DNA of 9,612 bases, from positions 1 to 9,612 of the forward strand of contig JAUZOX010000074.1 of the NCBI GenBank assembly GCA_030706265.1, read 5' to 3'. The DNA comes from Bacteroidota bacterium. Its GTDB lineage: Bacteria > Bacteroidota > Bacteroidia > Bacteroidales > Cfx3-03. Within the stretch, counting starts at the first letter, position 1. The number at the start of each line of letters is the position of its first letter. The notes beneath the pieces are model-generated. The model saw only the letters and a list, made by a program, of their open reading frames with translations, searched no databases and was not told the DNA's origin. Of the stretch, positions 1-7,232 are shown in pieces. The position numbers and the translations under genes are program-made.

Positions 1-1385
1 CCGGGATAATTAATTTTGTCAGCTTTGTCGGATGGAGTATGATAATCATAGTGCATGCCACTGAAAAAGAAAAATACCGGAATCCCTTTATTATAGAAAG
101 AAGTATGATCAGATCCACCGGCAGCCCCCGGGGAATGGGTTACTTTAAAAGACCTTCCTTTTTCAAGTACGTTTAATAACGAATCACTTTCTACTGAAGA
201 GCCTGTACCTTCTATCGTCAGCTCATCCCTTAGCCTGCCAACCATGTCAAGATTGATCATTCCTTTAATGGAAGATATCGGTATAGTCGGATTCGACACA
301 AAATTCTGTGAACCGATAAGTCCCAATTCCTCGGCGCTGAAGGTGATGAAAATAAAACTACGTCCAAATGATTTATTATCAGCTGCTATCCGGCGCGCCA
401 GTTCTATAACTCCTGCCGTTCCGGAAGCATTGTCGTCAGCTCCATTATGAATTGCAACAGTATCGGGTTTACGTGACGAGGGTCCGCCCATTCCCAAGTG
501 ATCATAATGTCCTCCGATCACGATGTATTCATTTTTCAGCTTAGGGTCGCTCCCTTCAAGATAACCCACAATATTGCTCGTGGTTTGATATTGTTGTTGA
601 AAAGAAGTCCCGGCAGAAATAACCGCATCGGTAACAAAAGAGGCAGGCTCATTGTCAACCGGGAATTTATCCAGAAAATCAGCATCCTTTTTGATGATAC
701 TCAGAGCGACCTTTTCAGATATCATGATGACGGGGATGTTGACATTTCCCATTGAACGACTGAACAGCGGCTTAAAAGCGATTACTTCATCTTTATTCCA
801 TGAGGGATTGACAAGTAACACACCAACAGCGCCCTTATCAGAAGCGGTCATTGCCTTTGAATAATCACCCATCAAAAGCGCCCGTGAAGATTTATCGGCA
901 GGGTCAATACTGCCACGAATGATCATCACCCACTTATTTTTCACCTCAATGCCTTCATAGCTCGCCTTCCCCATATTCTTGTCAAGGCCATAACCGATAA
1001 AGGCAACCGGCCCGACCGCCTTTTCGCTGCCCGATATTTCAGAAGGGATAAAATCAGTACCCATCTTGAGCGATTTTTTATTCAGCAGCAGGTAGTTATT
1101 TTTATCCAGAGAGGCGCCAACAAGCAGGTCAAAAGGTTGGCGGTAAGAACTGCCAAACGCTTTGAGCCCAATATTTTTAAATTGCTGGGTGATATAGGCA
1201 GCGGCCTTTTCTATTCCCGGTGTTCCCGGCTTTCTCCCTGCCAGCTCATCCGAAGCAAGATAATAAATATGCTTTTTAAGAGAGTCGGTTTGATTGTAAT
1301 TCTGGGACTGAACCGAACCGGCAAAAACCAGAACAAAGATTAACATCACGCTAATCTTGCCGAGGAAGGTCTCACCTATTTGCAT
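1..1385 (-). CDS. Secreted M28-family zinc peptidase with PA-like insert, 3' end cut by window edge
   Basis: Reading the minus strand from the ATG at 1385 gives 461 uninterrupted codons to the left edge, so the C-terminus is missing. An N-terminal hydrophobic stretch (about residues 11-27, ending SVQSQ) looks like a signal peptide; a second Met at residue 14 could also start it. The region LASDELAGRKPGTPG (43-57) is the usual N-terminal motif of Bacteroidota M28 peptidases. Residues about 110-260 fit a PA-type insert. The M28 metal site is complete: His in GGHYDHLG (293), Asp in GADDN (317), Glu-Glu in AEELGL (352 catalytic, 353 ligand), Asp in NLDMVGR (380) and His in YHTPSD (449). From the family, it should be a di-zinc aminopeptidase or carboxypeptidase acting outside the cytoplasm; the substrate cannot be told. 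It is divergent from the metY operon. Family is confident, specificity is not. Confidence 0.93.
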   Translation of the reverse strand, partial: MQIGETFLGKISVMLIFVLVFAGSVQSQNYNQTDSLKKHIYYLASDELAGRKPGTPGIEKAAAYITQQFKNIGLKAFGSSYRQPFDLLVGASLDKNNYLLLNKKSLKMGTDFIPSEISGSEKAVGPVAFIGYGLDKNMGKASYEGIEVKNKWVMIIRGSIDPADKSSRALLMGDYSKAMTASDKGAVGVLLVNPSWNKDEVIAFKPLFSRSMGNVNIPVIMISEKVALSIIKKDADFLDKFPVDNEPASFVTDAVISAGTSFQQQYQTTSNIVGYLEGSDPKLKNEYIVIGGHYDHLGMGGPSSRKPDTVAIHNGADDNASGTAGVIELARRIAADNKSFGRSFIFITFSAEELGLIGSQNFVSNPTIPISSIKGMINLDMVGRLRDELTIEGTGSSVESDSLLNVLEKGRSFKVTHSPGAAGGSDHTSFYNKGIPVFFFFSGMHYDYHTPSDKADKINYP

Positions 1386-1424
1386 GTGTATATTTTTTAA
1401 TGACTATGAATTAATAGATTCGTG

Positions 1425-1432
1425 CAAAATTA
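1425..1432 (-). promoter_or_regulatory. Candidate -7 element for the M28 peptidase gene
   Basis: On the minus strand this reads TAATTTTG, a perfect match to the Bacteroidota -7 consensus TAnnTTTG, about 40 nt before the ATG at 1385. I could not find a matching TTTG -33 element at the expected 19-23 nt upstream, so this is a partial promoter match only. Confidence 0.35.
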
Positions 1433-1636
1433 AATCATTTTTTGCCTTGTGAGTTTTTTTACTGCCGAAACCTAAAATTATAACATCTTTTTAGAAAATA
1501 TACTCCTTCTTAAGTAACGGATATGGATGCCTTGGGGGTTTACTGTTTAAAGAACGGAAAAGAAATACCATACAAACATCTCGTTTTCCGCTATTTACAT
1601 CCTATTTAAATAGCCATTCCGATTTTTTTTCATCAT

Positions 1637-1670
1637 TTTGTATTCTCAAAAAGAAAAATCCATAATTTTG
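1637..1670 (+). promoter_or_regulatory. Bacteroidota-type promoter for the SAM riboswitch / metY operon
   Basis: TTTG at 1637-1640 and TAATTTTG at 1663-1670 match the -33 (TTTG) and -7 (TAnnTTTG) elements recognised by the primary sigma factor of Bacteroidota. The spacer is 22 nt, within the range accepted for this phylum. Transcription would begin near 1675-1680, about 35-40 nt before the first riboswitch helix. The placement directly before the riboswitch is strong support. Confidence 0.7.
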
Positions 1671-1714
1671 CCTCATCAAAAATCTAAAATATCCTACCAA
1701 AAAAGGGTATTTGG

Positions 1715-1819
1715 TTTATAAAGAAGAGGGGAGAGATTAGGCTCTGTGAACCTCTAGCAACCTCAGGTGCGATGCCTGAAAGGTGCTAAAACCTAATCCG
1801 CGAAAACGGAGCTTATAAA
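1715..1819 (+). promoter_or_regulatory. SAM-I (S-box) riboswitch aptamer
   Basis: The order of conserved S-box parts is clear. P1 is TTTATAA (1715-1721) paired with TTATAAA (1813-1819). AGAGGGGAGAG (1725-1735) matches the conserved purine-rich P1/P2 junction and kink-turn strand. P2 is ATTAGG (1736-1741) with CCTAAT (1792-1797). CTCTGTGAACCTCTAGCAACC corresponds to the family's GAUGAAACCCGGCAACC segment. P3 carries the TCAGG / CCTGA hairpin (about 1763-1779), followed by the signature AAGGTGCTAA. P4 is TCCG, loop CGAAAA, CGGA (1797-1810). S-box RNAs bind S-adenosylmethionine and turn off methionine and SAM genes; here metY, metX and hom lie downstream, which agrees. No simple terminator follows directly, so the off-switch mechanism is not evident. 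Confidence 0.93.
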
Positions 1820-1833
1820 TAAATACAATAAGG

Positions 1834-1962
1834 ATGAAAGCATCAATTTTCTACCCAATCCGGCAGCAACTATGCGCTACAAATGAAGACAACACTGCTT
1901 CTTTTGTTTTCAATGATTGTACCTCCGCTGTTTTTCCATTCTTTTATATGCGAATGCAATAG
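1834..1962 (+). CDS. Possible 42-codon leader ORF just after the SAM riboswitch
   Basis: An ATG lies 14 nt after the riboswitch P1 helix, preceded by AATAAGG, and opens a 42-codon frame ending in TAG at 1960-1962. The peptide begins MKASIFYPIRQQ and ends FFYMRMQ, with two Met codons in its last four codons. I do not recognise it as a known protein. It sits between a methionine-pathway riboswitch and metY, so a leader-peptide role is possible, but the AAGG is too close to the ATG for a classical ribosome site and no homologue could be consulted. It overlaps another short ORF in a different frame, and at most one of the two is likely to matter. Confidence 0.3.
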   Translation: MKASIFYPIRQQLCATNEDNTASFVFNDCTSAVFPFFYMRMQ

Positions 1963-1984
1963 TCAGGGCTCTATTTCCGGATAG
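1883..1984 (+). CDS. Possible 33-codon signal-peptide-like ORF in the metY leader
   Basis: This frame starts MKTTLLLLFSMIVPP and runs 33 codons to TAG at 1982-1984, ending CNSQGSISG. The start has the shape of a signal peptide (Lys then a run of Leu/Phe), but nothing follows it, so it is either a small leader peptide or chance. It overlaps the 42-codon ORF out of frame and ends 15 nt before a pair of tandem hairpins. It is not recognised as a known family. Confidence 0.22.
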   Translation: MKTTLLLLFSMIVPPLFFHSFICECNSQGSISG

Positions 1985-1999
1985 TTCTGACCTCAATTA

Positions 2000-2016
2000 C
2001 TGCGTTTCTTCCGCAG
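2000..2016 (+). promoter_or_regulatory. Leader hairpin 1 before metY
   Basis: CTGCG, loop TTTCTTC, CGCAG: a perfect 5-bp GC-rich stem with a 7-nt loop, about 95 nt before the metY start. There is no T-tract after it, so it is not a standard intrinsic terminator. It may be part of the expression platform of the SAM riboswitch or an mRNA stability element. Confidence 0.4.
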
Positions 2017-2023
2017 CCACGGA

Positions 2024-2046
2024 GTTTGTTGTATTCTTCAACAAAC
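2024..2046 (+). promoter_or_regulatory. Leader hairpin 2 before metY
   Basis: GTTTGTTG, loop TATTCTT, CAACAAAC: a perfect 8-bp stem with a 7-nt loop, 7 nt after hairpin 1 and 65 nt before the metY ATG. The following sequence AATTTC is only weakly T-rich. It could be a weak terminator or an attenuator arm controlled by the upstream riboswitch; that role is inference. Confidence 0.45.
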
Positions 2047-2111
2047 AATTTCAAATCTTAAAATTGCATTTTAATTAAATCGAATTCAAAAACATTTCAT
2101 ATAGAACAATC

Positions 2112-3401
2112 ATGGCAACAAATAATAAATACCGGTTCGAAACCTTACAAGTTCACGCAGGATATCAACAAGCAGACCCCGTTACCCAATCTCGGGCTGT
2201 ACCCCTCTATCAGACCACGTCCTATACCTTTAAAGATTCCGACCAGGCGGCACGAAGATTCGGTCTCCAGGAATTTGGGAATGTTTATACCCGGATCATG
2301 AACCCTACGACCGATATCTTCGAACAAAGAATAGCAGCACTCGAAGGCGGTGTTGGAGCACTCGCCACTGCATCGGGTCATTCGGCACAGTTTCTGGCCT
2401 TAAACACCCTTGCTGACGAAGGAGACAACATTGTTTCATCACCTTACTTGTACGGTGGTACATTTAACCAATTCAAGGTATCCTTTAAAAAATATGGCGT
2501 TCACGTTAAATTCAGTCCGAACCTTGAACCCGAAGAATTTGAGAAACTGATTGACGAAAAGACTAAAGCTATTTACTTCGAAACCATAGGAAATCCCGGA
2601 TTTAATGTTCCGGATTTTGAAGCATTCGGAAAATTGGGACAGAAATATGGCATCCCTGTTGTTGTAGACAACACTTTCGGAGCAGGAGGATACCTGGTTC
2701 AGCCTCTTAAGCATGGCGCCAATATCGTAGTTGAATCGGCAACCAAATGGATCGGTGGTCATGGTACCAGTTTGGGTGGCGTAATCGTTGACGGTGGTAA
2801 CTTCGATTGGGGCAATGGACGTTTTCCGCAACTCACCGAACCCAGTGAAGGATATCACGGTCTCAAGTTTTATGAAACCTTTGGAAACCTTGCATTTATC
2901 ATCAAGACCCGTGTGGAAGGATTAAGGGACTGGGGGCCGACAATCAGTCCGTTTAATTCTTTCTTATTGATCAATGGTCTGGAAACATTGTCATTGCGAG
3001 TTGAACGCACGGTCTCGAATGCACTCGACCTGGCTAAATGGCTGCAAAAACATCCAAAAGTAGAATCAGTCAGCTACCCGGGCCTCGAAGACGATTCCAA
3101 CCATATCCTTGCCAAGAAATACCTGCACAAGGGATTTGGCGGAGTACTCAGTTTTCAGGTGAAAGGATCGCTTAACGACACCAAGAAATTTGTTGAAAGC
3201 CTGGAACTTGTAAGCCATCTTGCAAATGTTGGTGATGTCCGTACGCTGATTATTCAACCTGCCGCCACAACCCACTCACAACTCGATCCTGAAGAACAAA
3301 TCAATGCCGGAGTATTTCCGAATGCGCTGCGTGTTTCATTAGGCATCGAAAATATCGAAGACATCAAAGCTGACTTTGAACAAGCGTTTAATCAAATATG
3401 A
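2112..3401 (+). CDS. metY: O-acetylhomoserine sulfhydrylase (aminocarboxypropyltransferase)
   Basis: This 429-residue protein has the normal length for MetY. It is a cytoplasmic PLP enzyme of the Cys/Met-metabolism fold that converts O-acetylhomoserine plus sulfide to homocysteine and acetate. Visible motifs are NVYTRIMNPT (57-66, with Tyr59 and Arg61 expected to reach the neighbouring subunit's PLP phosphate), ATASGHSAQ (86-93), VVVDNTFG (183-190, Asp186 for the pyridine nitrogen), ESATKWIGGHGTSLGG (208-223, with Lys212 the PLP lysine) and the C-terminal QPAATTHSQL and ALRVSLGIE substrate-carboxylate region. The long form with KWIGGHGTSLGG separates it from MetB and MetC. The start at 2112 gives the usual family N-terminus (YRFETLQVHAGY). 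It is first in a three-gene operon under a SAM riboswitch, and its stop overlaps the metX start. Confidence 0.96.
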   Translation: MATNNKYRFETLQVHAGYQQADPVTQSRAVPLYQTTSYTFKDSDQAARRFGLQEFGNVYTRIMNPTTDIFEQRIAALEGGVGALATASGHSAQFLALNTLADEGDNIVSSPYLYGGTFNQFKVSFKKYGVHVKFSPNLEPEEFEKLIDEKTKAIYFETIGNPGFNVPDFEAFGKLGQKYGIPVVVDNTFGAGGYLVQPLKHGANIVVESATKWIGGHGTSLGGVIVDGGNFDWGNGRFPQLTEPSEGYHGLKFYETFGNLAFIIKTRVEGLRDWGPTISPFNSFLLINGLETLSLRVERTVSNALDLAKWLQKHPKVESVSYPGLEDDSNHILAKKYLHKGFGGVLSFQVKGSLNDTKKFVESLELVSHLANVGDVRTLIIQPAATTHSQLDPEEQINAGVFPNALRVSLGIENIEDIKADFEQAFNQI

Positions 3402-4420
3402 CCCCTTCTAAAACAGTAAAATTCAGTGAGCCGCTTTCCCTGGAAAACGGCAAAGTGCTCCCTGAAATTGAAATAAGTTACCATACCTATGGCACCTTAA
3501 ATCCGGATCGCGATAACGTGATCTGGATTTGTCATGCCTTTACTGCCAATTCTGATGCAGCCGACTGGTGGCCCGGCATGGTTGGTCCGGGACTCACTTT
3601 CGACTCCTCGAAATATTTCATCGTCTGTGCCAACATTCTGGGTTCGTGTTATGGCACTACGGGGCCTACCAGTATCAATCCCTTGACAGGTGAGCCCTAT
3701 TTCCTGGACTTTCCCACGGTGACTATCCGTGATATGGTCAATGCACACGAAAGGCTCAGGGCATATCTACAAATTAAGAGCATTCACACTGTCGTCGGCG
3801 GTTCGGTAGGCGGCCAGCAAGCCCTGGAATGGTGCATCATGAACCCTTCCCTGATTCAAAACTTACTGATTATAGCCACCTCAGCCGTTTTCTCACCCTG
3901 GGGCATTGCCATTAACGAATCACAACGTCTTGCGCTTACCGCAGACCCCTCTTTTTATGAGCGAAAGGCAGATGCCGGTCAAAACGGATTAGCTGCAGCC
4001 CGTTCCATAGCCCTTCTGAGTTATCGTAACCAGAAGACATACAATAAGACACAGGCCGAGACCGACATCAACAAATACGATGATTTCAGAGCCAGTTCCT
4101 ATCAGCAATATCAAGGGCAGAAACTCGTACACCGGTTTAATGCCCATTCTTACTGGTATCTTACCAAGGCGCTCGATAGTCATAATGTAGGCCGCAACCG
4201 TGGCGGGATAGAAGCCGCTCTCGCAACCGTCACGGCCAACACCCTGTATGTGGCAATTTCAACAGATATTCTTTTTACTCCTGAAGAAGTAAAATCCCAT
4301 GTTTGTCATACCCCGGGTGCCCAATACTATGAAATAGATTCATTGTATGGTCACGACGGCTTTCTTCTTGAAAATGAGAAACTGGATCAAGTAATAAAAT
4401 CATTTTATCAACACAAATAA
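3398..4420 (+). CDS. metX: Homoserine O-acetyltransferase, alpha/beta-hydrolase type
   Basis: This 340-residue alpha/beta-hydrolase transfers an acyl group, normally acetyl from acetyl-CoA, to homoserine, which supplies the MetY substrate. The nucleophile elbow is VVGGSVGGQQALEW (132-145, Ser136). The rest of the catalytic triad is Asp290 in ISTDILFTPEE and His319 in YGHDGFLLE. HAFTANSDAADWW (46-58) forms the oxyanion and substrate region, and NILGSCYGTTGPTSINP (79-95) is the family signature. Members of this family can be succinyltransferases instead; pairing with MetY favours acetyl, but this is inference. The ATG overlaps the metY stop by 4 nt (ATGA), which implies translational coupling. 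The length is slightly short for MetX (often 350-380 residues) but nothing essential is missing. Confidence 0.94.
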   Translation: MTPSKTVKFSEPLSLENGKVLPEIEISYHTYGTLNPDRDNVIWICHAFTANSDAADWWPGMVGPGLTFDSSKYFIVCANILGSCYGTTGPTSINPLTGEPYFLDFPTVTIRDMVNAHERLRAYLQIKSIHTVVGGSVGGQQALEWCIMNPSLIQNLLIIATSAVFSPWGIAINESQRLALTADPSFYERKADAGQNGLAAARSIALLSYRNQKTYNKTQAETDINKYDDFRASSYQQYQGQKLVHRFNAHSYWYLTKALDSHNVGRNRGGIEAALATVTANTLYVAISTDILFTPEEVKSHVCHTPGAQYYEIDSLYGHDGFLLENEKLDQVIKSFYQHK

Positions 4421-4424
4421 TTGA

Positions 4425-5639
4425 ATGGTCATGCAAAATAGAGTTAAGATTGGGATGTTTGGATATGGGTGTGTAGGTCAGGGATTGCATGATGTGTTGC
4501 TAAACAGCAGGGGATTCAGAACCGACATCAAGAAAATCTGTGTCAAAGACCGGAATAAACCACGCCGTATAGGCGCCGATCATTTTACCTTTGAGAAGAA
4601 TGTCATCCTCGAGGATCCCGAAATCAACCTTGTCGTTGAGTTGATCAGCGACCCCGAAGAGGCTTATCATATCGTGAAGCAATCGTTGATGAGTGGGAAA
4701 AATGTGGTTTCGGCAAATAAGAAGATGCTGGCCCAACATCTTCCTGAGATGATTGAATTGCAACAGAAACACAACACCTCCCTGTTGTATGAAGCTTCAT
4801 GTTGCGGGTGTATTCCTATCATCCGAAACCTTGAGGAATACTATGACAATGAAATGCTGCTGTCGGTTAAGGGCATCTTTAATGGCTCAACCAATTACAT
4901 CCTTTCGAAGATGTATAACGAGAACATGGATTACCCGACCGTACTGAAAGAAGCTCAGGCATTGGGTTATGTGGAAGCGGATCCCTCACTCGACGTTGAA
5001 GGGCTCGATGCCAGGGACAAGCTGGCCATCATCACCTTACATGCATTTGGGTTGTTTCTGGATCCCGATGAAATATTTTCCTATGGCATCTCATCGATCT
5101 CGACCTTCGACCTGCAATATGCCCGTGAAAAAGGATTAAAAATAAAACTGGTCCCAACGGTAAGCAAGATCGACGATACCACCATCACCTCCTATGTTAT
5201 CCCGCAGTTCGTTAAGCCGGAACACTTCCTGTACAATGTTGAAAATGAATACAACGGGGTCATTGCAGAAGCAGCCTTTTCAAACAAGCAGTTTTTTTAC
5301 GGAAGAGGCGCTGGCGGACATCCCACCGGTTCGGCCGTGCTTTCCGACATCTCGGCCAATTCATACGAATATCGGTACGAGTACAAAAAGCTGTTTCAAA
5401 AGATTGAAACCAACTATACCCGTAATATCCCAATCGAGATATACTATCGTTACCGCAGGAAAGAAGACCTGGAACTGATCCCATTCTCCGAGATTCATGA
5501 ATCTTACAAGAGCCGTGACCATAACTATGTCGTGGGAACCGTCAACCTTGAGGATCTTTACCGGTTAAGGCCCATGCTCAAAAACCGGAAAGTCTTTCTA
5601 GCCAGGACTCCCGACAACGGCACACAGGCAGAAAAATAA
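4425..5639 (+). CDS. hom: Homoserine dehydrogenase, monofunctional, no evident ACT domain
   Basis: This 404-residue enzyme reduces aspartate semialdehyde to homoserine with NAD(P)H. The Rossmann loop is GYGCVGQG (13-20). SANKKMLA (97-104) carries Lys99. FNGSTNYILSKM (152-163) and the GLDARDKLAI helix (193-202, with the Asp195 and Lys199 pair) form the homoserine and catalytic site, and GRGAGGHPTGSAVLSDI (293-309) is the second conserved nucleotide and structural motif. Residues about 320-404 follow the catalytic part but do not show a clear ACT motif, so threonine feedback may be absent and control may come from the SAM riboswitch (inference). It lies 4 nt after metX. A second ATG at 4431 gives MQNRVKIG and is an equally good start. 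Its operon position feeds homoserine straight to MetX. Confidence 0.93.
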   Translation: MVMQNRVKIGMFGYGCVGQGLHDVLLNSRGFRTDIKKICVKDRNKPRRIGADHFTFEKNVILEDPEINLVVELISDPEEAYHIVKQSLMSGKNVVSANKKMLAQHLPEMIELQQKHNTSLLYEASCCGCIPIIRNLEEYYDNEMLLSVKGIFNGSTNYILSKMYNENMDYPTVLKEAQALGYVEADPSLDVEGLDARDKLAIITLHAFGLFLDPDEIFSYGISSISTFDLQYAREKGLKIKLVPTVSKIDDTTITSYVIPQFVKPEHFLYNVENEYNGVIAEAAFSNKQFFYGRGAGGHPTGSAVLSDISANSYEYRYEYKKLFQKIETNYTRNIPIEIYYRYRRKEDLELIPFSEIHESYKSRDHNYVVGTVNLEDLYRLRPMLKNRKVFLARTPDNGTQAEK

Positions 5640-5695
5640 GATCCCTCTAACGAGAAGATGCAACAAAAATTATAAAAAAATATCCCTCACAAAAA

Positions 5696-5869
5696 ATGAT
5701 TTTTCCATTTGGAGAAGTGGCAATAAACCTGCTCCCACTTCGGAAAACAATGCGAAAGCATACGCCACTGGCAGCCTGTTTTAAGCAAATTGAAGAGGCA
5801 TCAAGCATGTCACGGAGTGAATGCCTTCTCTTTCAACAGTCTTGTAAAATGCCATCTATTAAGCACTAA
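5696..5869 (+). CDS. Doubtful 57-codon ORF downstream of hom
   Basis: An ATG preceded by A-rich sequence opens a 57-codon frame that ends TAA at 5867-5869, at the first base of an 11-bp inverted repeat. The peptide starts MIFPFGEVAINLLPLRK and is rich in Lys, Ser and Cys (three Cys); I see no signal peptide, membrane span or known motif. The frame overlaps the 5714-5741 hairpin. It may be chance, a gene remnant or an unknown small protein, and nothing in the context decides between these. Confidence 0.15.
   Translation: MIFPFGEVAINLLPLRKTMRKHTPLAACFKQIEEASSMSRSECLLFQQSCKMPSIKH
5714..5741. repeat. 7-bp inverted repeat after hom
   Basis: GAAGTGG (5714-5720) and CCACTTC (5735-5741) are perfect inverted copies around a 14-nt loop, 75 nt after the hom stop. 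No T-tract follows, so an intrinsic terminator is not well supported. It could still mark the 3' end of the operon transcript. Confidence 0.3.
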
Positions 5870-5930
5870 TGGCTATCAGTTAGGTTGGTTGGGTCTCTAA
5901 TCACGAGTATATTATGCGCCTGATAGCCAT
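5869..5930. repeat. 11-bp perfect inverted repeat with 40-nt spacer
   Basis: ATGGCTATCAG (5869-5879) and CTGATAGCCAT (5920-5930) are exact inverted copies around 40 nt that include a G-rich run (GGTTGGTTGGG). A short T-run (TATTTTTATT) starts about 10 nt after the right arm. The arms could close a long hairpin that ends transcription from hom or, read from the other side, from fecR; they could also be a protein-binding site or the ends of a tiny mobile remnant. No target-site duplication is visible. Confidence 0.55.
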
Positions 5931-6074
5931 AAATAAACATATTTTTATTCAATCTATAAACTGGTAATCAATATTTTAATTTATTTTTATCAAGTTTAAA
6001 ACAGTTTCTTAAGATCGGTATAAACAAATGCTTTCAAAGGTCAAATATATAATCCGTGTATTATCCTATGTGAT
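5931..6074. other. AT-rich intergenic tail before fecR 3' end
   Basis: Together with 5640-5930 this makes 435 nt between the convergent hom and fecR genes. Beyond the inverted repeats and the doubtful short ORF listed separately, I see only AT-rich sequence with no RNA gene or convincing coding frame. Confidence 0.6.
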
Positions 6075-7232
6075 TTAATTAGACTCTTTACCCTTCTCGT
6101 TTCGTTCTTTAATATAAATTGTACGATGATCTATGGTATAATCAAAAGGAGTCGTATATCGCATTGCGTTCAGTGCTTGTTCAATGGTTTCGTTTTGAAA
6201 GATGCCCCTGAACCTATATTTCTGAACTTCCGTCGATTCAAAAACAATTTTTACATCGTACCAACGCTCAAGCATAAGTGCAAGGTCATCAAATGTTTCA
6301 TCACTAAAGACCAGCTTTTGGTCTTTCCACGCAATCCTTCTTTCCACATTTGCTTCTTCAAACAACAAAATATTTTCAGCCTTGATCGTTGGAATTTGAG
6401 GTGCAGCTGGTTGAGTGTTTACGATTTGATCACTGGCTATTTTTGTTTCTTCATCTTTCAGTTCTGCCTTATAGATAACCGCCCGCTGGTTCGGTTTTAA
6501 AAACAACGGGGTTGTCGTTTTATTAGCGGATATTTTCTGAATGCTTAGGGATCCGGTTACAAGAGTAGTTTCTATCGTATTCTCGTCTGAATAACTCTTC
6601 ACATTAAATTCAGTACCATAAACCTTTAATTCGACATCTGCAATATGAACTATAAACTGATGACTTTTATCCTTGTGAACCTTAAAATAAGCTTCACCAA
6701 CTAAATTTACATCCCGGGTAGAACTTCCAAAATCAGTTGAATAGGATAAAGTGCTTTCAGAATTTAACCAGACTATCGTTCCATCCGGAAGAATAACTTT
6801 CGATTTCTGCCCCTTTCCAACTACCGTTTTATAAACACCCGCTACCCCATGTTTTGAGAAATGGGTAGAGATAAAAACACCCCCAATGCCACTGAGAGCG
6901 ATCAATAACACAACAGATGCAGCTATTTTAGCTATCTTTGAAAACCCGGATGGGAACATCGATTGGAATGCCCTTGGCAAACGGTTCCTACGTTCAATAG
7001 TGTGCATTAATCGTTGATAATCATATTCTTTTGTTGTCGGATGTGATTTTTTGGCTTTTGCTAAAAAACGAATGATTTCTGAAGCCTTTTCACTTTCTGC
7101 CCATTCTTCAGGATATTGCATAAAATATTTTTCCCACAAATCTTTGTCAGAGCAATTAGTTTCCAATACATAAGACTGAAAAGAATGATTGAGAACAAGC
7201 TCTTCAATAGTATATTTTTCGTGGTCTTCCAT
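6075..7232 (-). CDS. FecR-family anti-sigma factor (inner-membrane), orphan
   Basis: This 385-residue protein has the standard Bacteroidota FecR layout: a cytoplasmic N-terminal region with sigma-binding helices (about 1-90), one membrane span (about 102-122, KIAASVVLLIALSGIGGVF), a periplasmic FecR domain (about 135-235, with KVILPDGTIVWLNSESTLSY, REVNLVGEAYF-like RDVNLVGEAYFKV and VYGTEFNVKSY), and a C-terminal DUF4974-type domain (about 307-376, KLVFSDETFDDLALMLERWYDVKIVFE and YRFRGIFQNETIEQAL). From the family, it should hold an ECF sigma factor and release it when a SusC/TonB receptor is occupied. Neither partner is nearby: upstream is 463 nt without a gene and then a glycosidase, and downstream is the convergent hom gene. 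About 60 residues between the FecR and C-terminal domains look like a longer linker than usual. The sequence is visibly more AT-rich than the metY operon. Confidence 0.9.
   Translation of the reverse strand: MEDHEKYTIEELVLNHSFQSYVLETNCSDKDLWEKYFMQYPEEWAESEKASEIIRFLAKAKKSHPTTKEYDYQRLMHTIERRNRLPRAFQSMFPSGFSKIAKIAASVVLLIALSGIGGVFISTHFSKHGVAGVYKTVVGKGQKSKVILPDGTIVWLNSESTLSYSTDFGSSTRDVNLVGEAYFKVHKDKSHQFIVHIADVELKVYGTEFNVKSYSDENTIETTLVTGSLSIQKISANKTTTPLFLKPNQRAVIYKAELKDEETKIASDQIVNTQPAAPQIPTIKAENILLFEEANVERRIAWKDQKLVFSDETFDDLALMLERWYDVKIVFESTEVQKYRFRGIFQNETIEQALNAMRYTTPFDYTIDHRTIYIKERNEKGKESN

Noticed and set aside
244..1343. Several plus-strand ORFs of 68-85 codons
   Set aside because: They are antisense to the intact M28 peptidase frame, which carries all its metal ligands and runs without a stop from 1385 to the edge; the plus-strand frames have no recognisable motifs.
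1555..1590. CGGAAAA / TTTTCCG inverted repeat upstream of the metY promoter
   Set aside because: Only 7 bp of AT-rich arms around 22 nt with no further structure; easily chance.
2145..5484. Antisense and out-of-frame ORFs inside metY, metX and hom
   Set aside because: All lie within well-supported genes and carry no family motifs.
5869..5930. Integron attC site or MITE
   Set aside because: No proper core-site motifs, no integrase nearby, no target-site duplication, and the element is only 62 bp.
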